Assembly (NCBI RefSeq): GCF_040363165.1
Contig: NZ_BSRG01000004.1
Span: forward strand, 124,001 to 188,000
From: Thermus sp. LT1-2-5
Lineage (GTDB): Bacteria; Deinococcota; Deinococci; Deinococcales; Thermaceae
Reading direction: 5' to 3'
DNA: 64,000 bases
Both the position numbers and the translations under genes were made by a program. Every line of letters begins with the position of its first letter. Position 1 is the stretch's first letter. Below are positions 61,234 to 64,000 of this stretch, one piece after another. The notes under the pieces were generated by a model. The model ran no database searches, was not told where the DNA came from, and was given only the letters and a program-made list of their open reading frames with translations.

Positions 61234-63039
61234 GTGGAACCCGAAACCCTTTTGCACCTCCGTTTCCTTTCCGACCTCACGGAGGGCCCGGAGGGCCTGC
61301 CCCTTTTTGTGCTCACGGAGATCGTGGCGGGCGACCCGCCCCGCTACCGCTCCCGCTTGGCCCTTTTTGACGGGGAGGTGCGCTTCCTTACCCAGGAGGA
61401 GGCGGCTAAGCCCCGCTACGCCCATCCCTATGTTTACTTCCTGCGTAAGGTGGGGGAGGGCAAGGAGCTGTTCCGCTTGGACCTAAGGGGGGGCGAGGCG
61501 GAAAGGCTCACGGAAACCCCCGGGGTCTTGGACTACGTCCTGGGCCCCTCGGGGGAGGTGGCCTTTCTGGCCCTAAAGGAAGCTCCCAAACCGGGAAGCC
61601 CCCGGGTGTACGAGACCTGGCCCTTTAAGTTTGACGGCCGGGGCCCTTTGCCCGAGGGGAACGTGGCCCTTTACCTCCTGAAGGATGGGGAGAAGCGGCT
61701 CCTTTTGGACCGCTACCCTCCCCCCAAGGAGATGGTCTTCGCCCCCGAGGGGCTCTACCTGGTGATGCCGGAGGAGGCCCGGGCCCAGGCGGCGTGGCGG
61801 GATACCCTCTTCCTCTTGGGGGAGGAGGGCCTGCGGAAGGTTTACGGGGGGGTGGGCCCCATCTTCGGCCTGGAGTGGAGCCCTGAGGGGCTTTTCTTCC
61901 TGGGCCACGCCTTTGAGCGGGGCGGGGGTACGGAGGCCCGGCTTTACCACCTCCGGGGGGGCGAGGCCCGGGTCCTCTTCACGGGGAGCCTCTTGAACTC
62001 CATCAACAGCGACCTTCGCTTCGGCACCCACTTCCAGGGGCCCCGGTGGGGTGAGGACGGGGTCTACCTGGTGCGCACGGAGGAGGGGGTGGCGCGGCTT
62101 TACCGGGTGGACCTGGAGGGGCGGGCCGAGGTCCTGCCCGCCTCCGGAAGCGTCCTGGCCTTCGCCCGCACCCCGAAGGGCCTATTCCTCCTCACCGAGG
62201 ACTTCACCCGCCCGGCCCGCCTCGAGGGCCCCCTAGGCGTGTACGATCCCAACGCCGGCCTGCTCTCCCTGGCCGAGCCCGTTTACACCCTTTGGGAGAG
62301 CCCTGAGGGGCACAAGGTGCCGGGCTGGGTCCTCCTGCCCGAAGGGGAGGGCCCCCACCCCGTGATCCTCTACATCCACGGGGGCCCCCACACCGCCTTC
62401 GGGGCCGCCCCCATGCTGGAGCTCCAGCTTTTCCGGGCCCACGGCTACGCCGTGGCCTTCTGCAACCCCCGGGGCTCCACGGGCTACGGCCAGGACTATG
62501 CCCTTTTGGAGGGGGCCTGGGGCGAGCGGGACGAAAGGGACCTCTTGGGCTTCTTGGACCACGTTCTGGCCCGCTTCCCCTTGGACCCTAACCGGGTGGG
62601 GGTGGCGGGGGGGAGCTACGGGGGGTACATGGTGAACTGGCTCACCGCCCGCTACCCCGAGCGCTTCAGGGCGGCGGTCACCGACCGGAGCATCGCCAAC
62701 TGGCTAAGCTTTTTCGGAAGCAGCGACATCGGCCCCCGCTTCACCTACCTGGAGCTTTTCGCCAAGCCCTGGGAGCGGCCTGAGGTCCTTTGGGAGAAGA
62801 GCCCCTTGCGGCTTGTCCACCGGGTGAAAACCCCCACCCTGGTGGTGCACGCCGAGGCGGACCACCGCTGCCCCATCGACCAGGGGGAGACCTGGTACAC
62901 CGCCCTTTACCACCTGGGGGTGAAAGCCCGGTTTTTCCGGGTGCCCGAGGAGGGCCATGAGCTTTCCCGCTCGGGCCGTCCCGACCGCAGGCTGGCGCGG
63001 CTTCGCGCCTATCTGGACTGGTGGCGGGAGAACTTGTAA
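61234..63039 (+). CDS. S9-family serine peptidase (acylaminoacyl/prolyl oligopeptidase type)
   Basis: 601 residues. About 1-345 is a seven-bladed propeller. The catalytic domain has GGSYGGYMVNW (Ser about 461), VHAEADHRCP (Asp about 543) and PEEGHELSRSG (His about 575). It cleaves short peptides, perhaps releasing acylated N-terminal residues. No signal peptide, so cytoplasmic. Start GTG 61234, probably leaderless. Confidence 0.93.
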   Translation: MEPETLLHLRFLSDLTEGPEGLPLFVLTEIVAGDPPRYRSRLALFDGEVRFLTQEEAAKPRYAHPYVYFLRKVGEGKELFRLDLRGGEAERLTETPGVLDYVLGPSGEVAFLALKEAPKPGSPRVYETWPFKFDGRGPLPEGNVALYLLKDGEKRLLLDRYPPPKEMVFAPEGLYLVMPEEARAQAAWRDTLFLLGEEGLRKVYGGVGPIFGLEWSPEGLFFLGHAFERGGGTEARLYHLRGGEARVLFTGSLLNSINSDLRFGTHFQGPRWGEDGVYLVRTEEGVARLYRVDLEGRAEVLPASGSVLAFARTPKGLFLLTEDFTRPARLEGPLGVYDPNAGLLSLAEPVYTLWESPEGHKVPGWVLLPEGEGPHPVILYIHGGPHTAFGAAPMLELQLFRAHGYAVAFCNPRGSTGYGQDYALLEGAWGERDERDLLGFLDHVLARFPLDPNRVGVAGGSYGGYMVNWLTARYPERFRAAVTDRSIANWLSFFGSSDIGPRFTYLELFAKPWERPEVLWEKSPLRLVHRVKTPTLVVHAEADHRCPIDQGETWYTALYHLGVKARFFRVPEEGHELSRSGRPDRRLARLRAYLDWWRENL

Positions 63040-63043
63040 GCAG

Positions 63044-63071
63044 AAGGGGCCAGGGTTTTCCCTGGCCCCTT
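63044..63071. terminator. Bidirectional hairpin terminator
   Basis: AAGGGGCCAGGG and CCCTGGCCCCTT form a 12-bp stem with a TTTT loop between the convergent S9 and DUF3467 genes. It ends transcription from both sides. Confidence 0.9.
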
Positions 63072-63082
63072 GGGGCTCATCC

Positions 63083-63349
63083 TTAGGCCTGGCTTTCCGC
63101 CACCGGCTCGGGGATGGGACCGAAGGTTTCCTCGTAGCGGGCCACGTTCTCCGCTAGGCTCCGCAGGAGGGCCTTAGCGTGCTGGGGGCTAGTGATGACC
63201 CGGCTCACCACCATGGCCCCGCCTTGGGGCTGGAGGAGGGCGAAGTCCAGGATGAACTCGTTCTTGGTGTGGGCGATGAGGGCCAGGTTGGTGTAGCGGC
63301 CCAGGGCGGTGTCCTTGTCGATCTGGATGTCTAGCTTTAGCTCGCTCAT
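63083..63349 (-). CDS. DUF3467 family protein
   Basis: 88 residues. LGRYTNLALIAHTKNEFILDFALLQP and VVSRVITSPQHAKALLRSLAENVARYE match DUF3467, a small cytoplasmic family of unknown role. Overlaps the first roadblock gene by 4 bases, so it is co-transcribed with both roadblock genes. Confidence 0.85.
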   Translation of the reverse strand: MSELKLDIQIDKDTALGRYTNLALIAHTKNEFILDFALLQPQGGAMVVSRVITSPQHAKALLRSLAENVARYEETFGPIPEPVAESQA

Positions 63350-63693
63350 GCTAACGCCTCCTGGATTTTGGGAAGGGCCCGTTTTAGGGCGAGCCGCGCC
63401 CGGCCGAGGCTTTTGGCGCCGTCCAAGAAGAGGAGGAGGTGGTGGCCGGGAAGCGGCACGAGCAAAAGGGCCCCTTCCGGGTACTCTACCATGACCTCCT
63501 CCACCCCTTCTTGGCCCAAGGTCTGGGCCAGGGCCTTGGCGGTGCCCAACACCGTGGCGGAGCGAGCGGCGAGGGCGCTGGCCTCGGGGGCCCCTTCCTC
63601 CCGCGCCTCCTCCACCACGAACCCGTCCTCGCTCAGGAGGGCGGCCACCCGTACCCCCCGGGTTTCCTGTAGCTCCTTGAGGACCTCCAGCAT
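63346..63693 (-). CDS. Roadblock/LC7 domain protein
   Basis: 115 residues. VLKELQETRGVRVAALLSEDGFVVEEA, ALAARSATVLGTAKALAQTLG and VMVEYPEGALLLVPLPG fit the roadblock/LC7 fold, which in bacteria (MglB) acts on small Ras-like GTPases controlling polarity or motility. A second roadblock-type gene follows upstream at 10 bases. The GTPase is not in the window. Confidence 0.82.
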   Translation of the reverse strand: MLEVLKELQETRGVRVAALLSEDGFVVEEAREEGAPEASALAARSATVLGTAKALAQTLGQEGVEEVMVEYPEGALLLVPLPGHHLLLFLDGAKSLGRARLALKRALPKIQEALA

Positions 63694-63703
63694 CCCTTAC
63701 CTC

Positions 63704-64000
63704 CTAGAGGCTTTGCACCCTAAGGGCGATGCGGGAAAGCTCCTGCCCAATGGCCTTGCGGTCCATGCCCCGCTCCAGCACCGCCCCTAGGATGTACTCG
63801 CCCACCCGCAAGGCCAGGACCTCGTGGCTGTCCGTGGCCAGGGTGAAGCGGCGCACCTCCCCGGAAAGGGCCTCCGCCAAGGGGGTCATGTGGCGTACCA
63901 AGGAGGCGAGCTCCGCCGCCAGGACCTCCGCAGGCGGGGCGCCCCGGCCCAGGGCTTCTATGACCAGGCCGTCCAGCCCGGTGAGCACCGCCCGCTTTAC
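63704..64000 (-). CDS. Second roadblock/LC7 protein (partial)
   Basis: The frame runs off the window edge. The visible part begins VKRAVLTGLDGLVIEALGRG, the usual roadblock first strand-turn-strand, and ends YILGAVLERGMDRKAIGQELS. The GTG at 63988 is internal to the domain, so the real start lies beyond 64000. It pairs with the complete roadblock gene downstream. Confidence 0.75.
   Translation of the reverse strand, partial: VKRAVLTGLDGLVIEALGRGAPPAEVLAAELASLVRHMTPLAEALSGEVRRFTLATDSHEVLALRVGEYILGAVLERGMDRKAIGQELSRIALRVQSL

Overview
The window is an ordinary-looking but very compact stretch of chromosome from a Thermus species (phylum Deinococcota). The basis is strong GC richness, a RecA and RNase Y that read like the T. 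aquaticus and T. thermophilus proteins, a class II (B12-dependent) ribonucleotide reductase carrying inteins, an EF-G-2 paralogue, a JAMM peptidase like the one that acts on the Thermus ubiquitin-like protein TtuB, and many start codons with a -10 box 6 to 7 nt upstream (leaderless transcripts). I cannot name the species. No intergenic gap exceeds about 125 bases, so there is no long gene-free stretch.

Layout. 1-4000: end of a HAD hydrolase, a small membrane protein, and a SWIM-finger / acyltransferase / esterase run. 4010-4200: two tRNA-Ser genes with a clear promoter and a hairpin after them. 4236-12266: sfsA (its stop codon seems lost), a ZIP metal transporter, hydrolases, a DUF4388 protein, an alanine/sodium symporter, small Thermus proteins, a YbaK-type deacylase, an M20 peptidase, an intradiol-dioxygenase-like protein and YceI. 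12348-15924: HAD, CMD-family protein and the haem genes hemD-hemA-hemX. 15989-16995: a four-gene micro-operon of SHOCT-like/DUF2089 proteins behind an AT-rich promoter with an inverted repeat. 16949-19690: a two-component system and a hemolysin-III protein. 19699-24961: PEP synthase, MoxR ATPase, EF-G-2. 25009-34929: JAMM peptidase, alaS, RuvX, MltG, an orphan ABC permease, an enolase-superfamily enzyme and an MFS transporter.

34977-42316 is a core block: ygfZ, cinA, thpR, recA, rny, mreB, fabZ and an S4 protein, with start/stop overlaps at many junctions. 42438-49049 is a single 2203-codon nrdJ gene interrupted by three in-frame LAGLIDADG-type inteins. Intein 2 sits directly before the predicted thiyl-radical cysteine, so the enzyme should be inactive until it splices. 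49059-52646 holds trpF, an inositol-phosphatase relative, mutM and small enzymes. An initiator tRNA lies at 52697-52773. 52890-61171 has mtaB, HIT, a phosphoesterase, a bifunctional nuclease, two tandem phosphoribosyltransferases, a folate cyclo-ligase, a cysteine-less FmdB protein behind a CIRCE-like palindrome, a decayed prohibitin-type pseudogene, two DUF192 proteins, tmk and a NIF3 protein. 61234-64000 has an S9 peptidase, then a DUF3467 protein and two roadblock/LC7 proteins.

The observations I consider most worth checking are the triple-intein nrdJ, the SHOCT/DUF2089 micro-operon, the CIRCE-like divergent promoter at 57964-57990, the divergent leaderless promoters, and the strong excess of the palindrome CCTCGAGG. 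No CRISPR array, insertion sequence, rRNA or prophage was seen.
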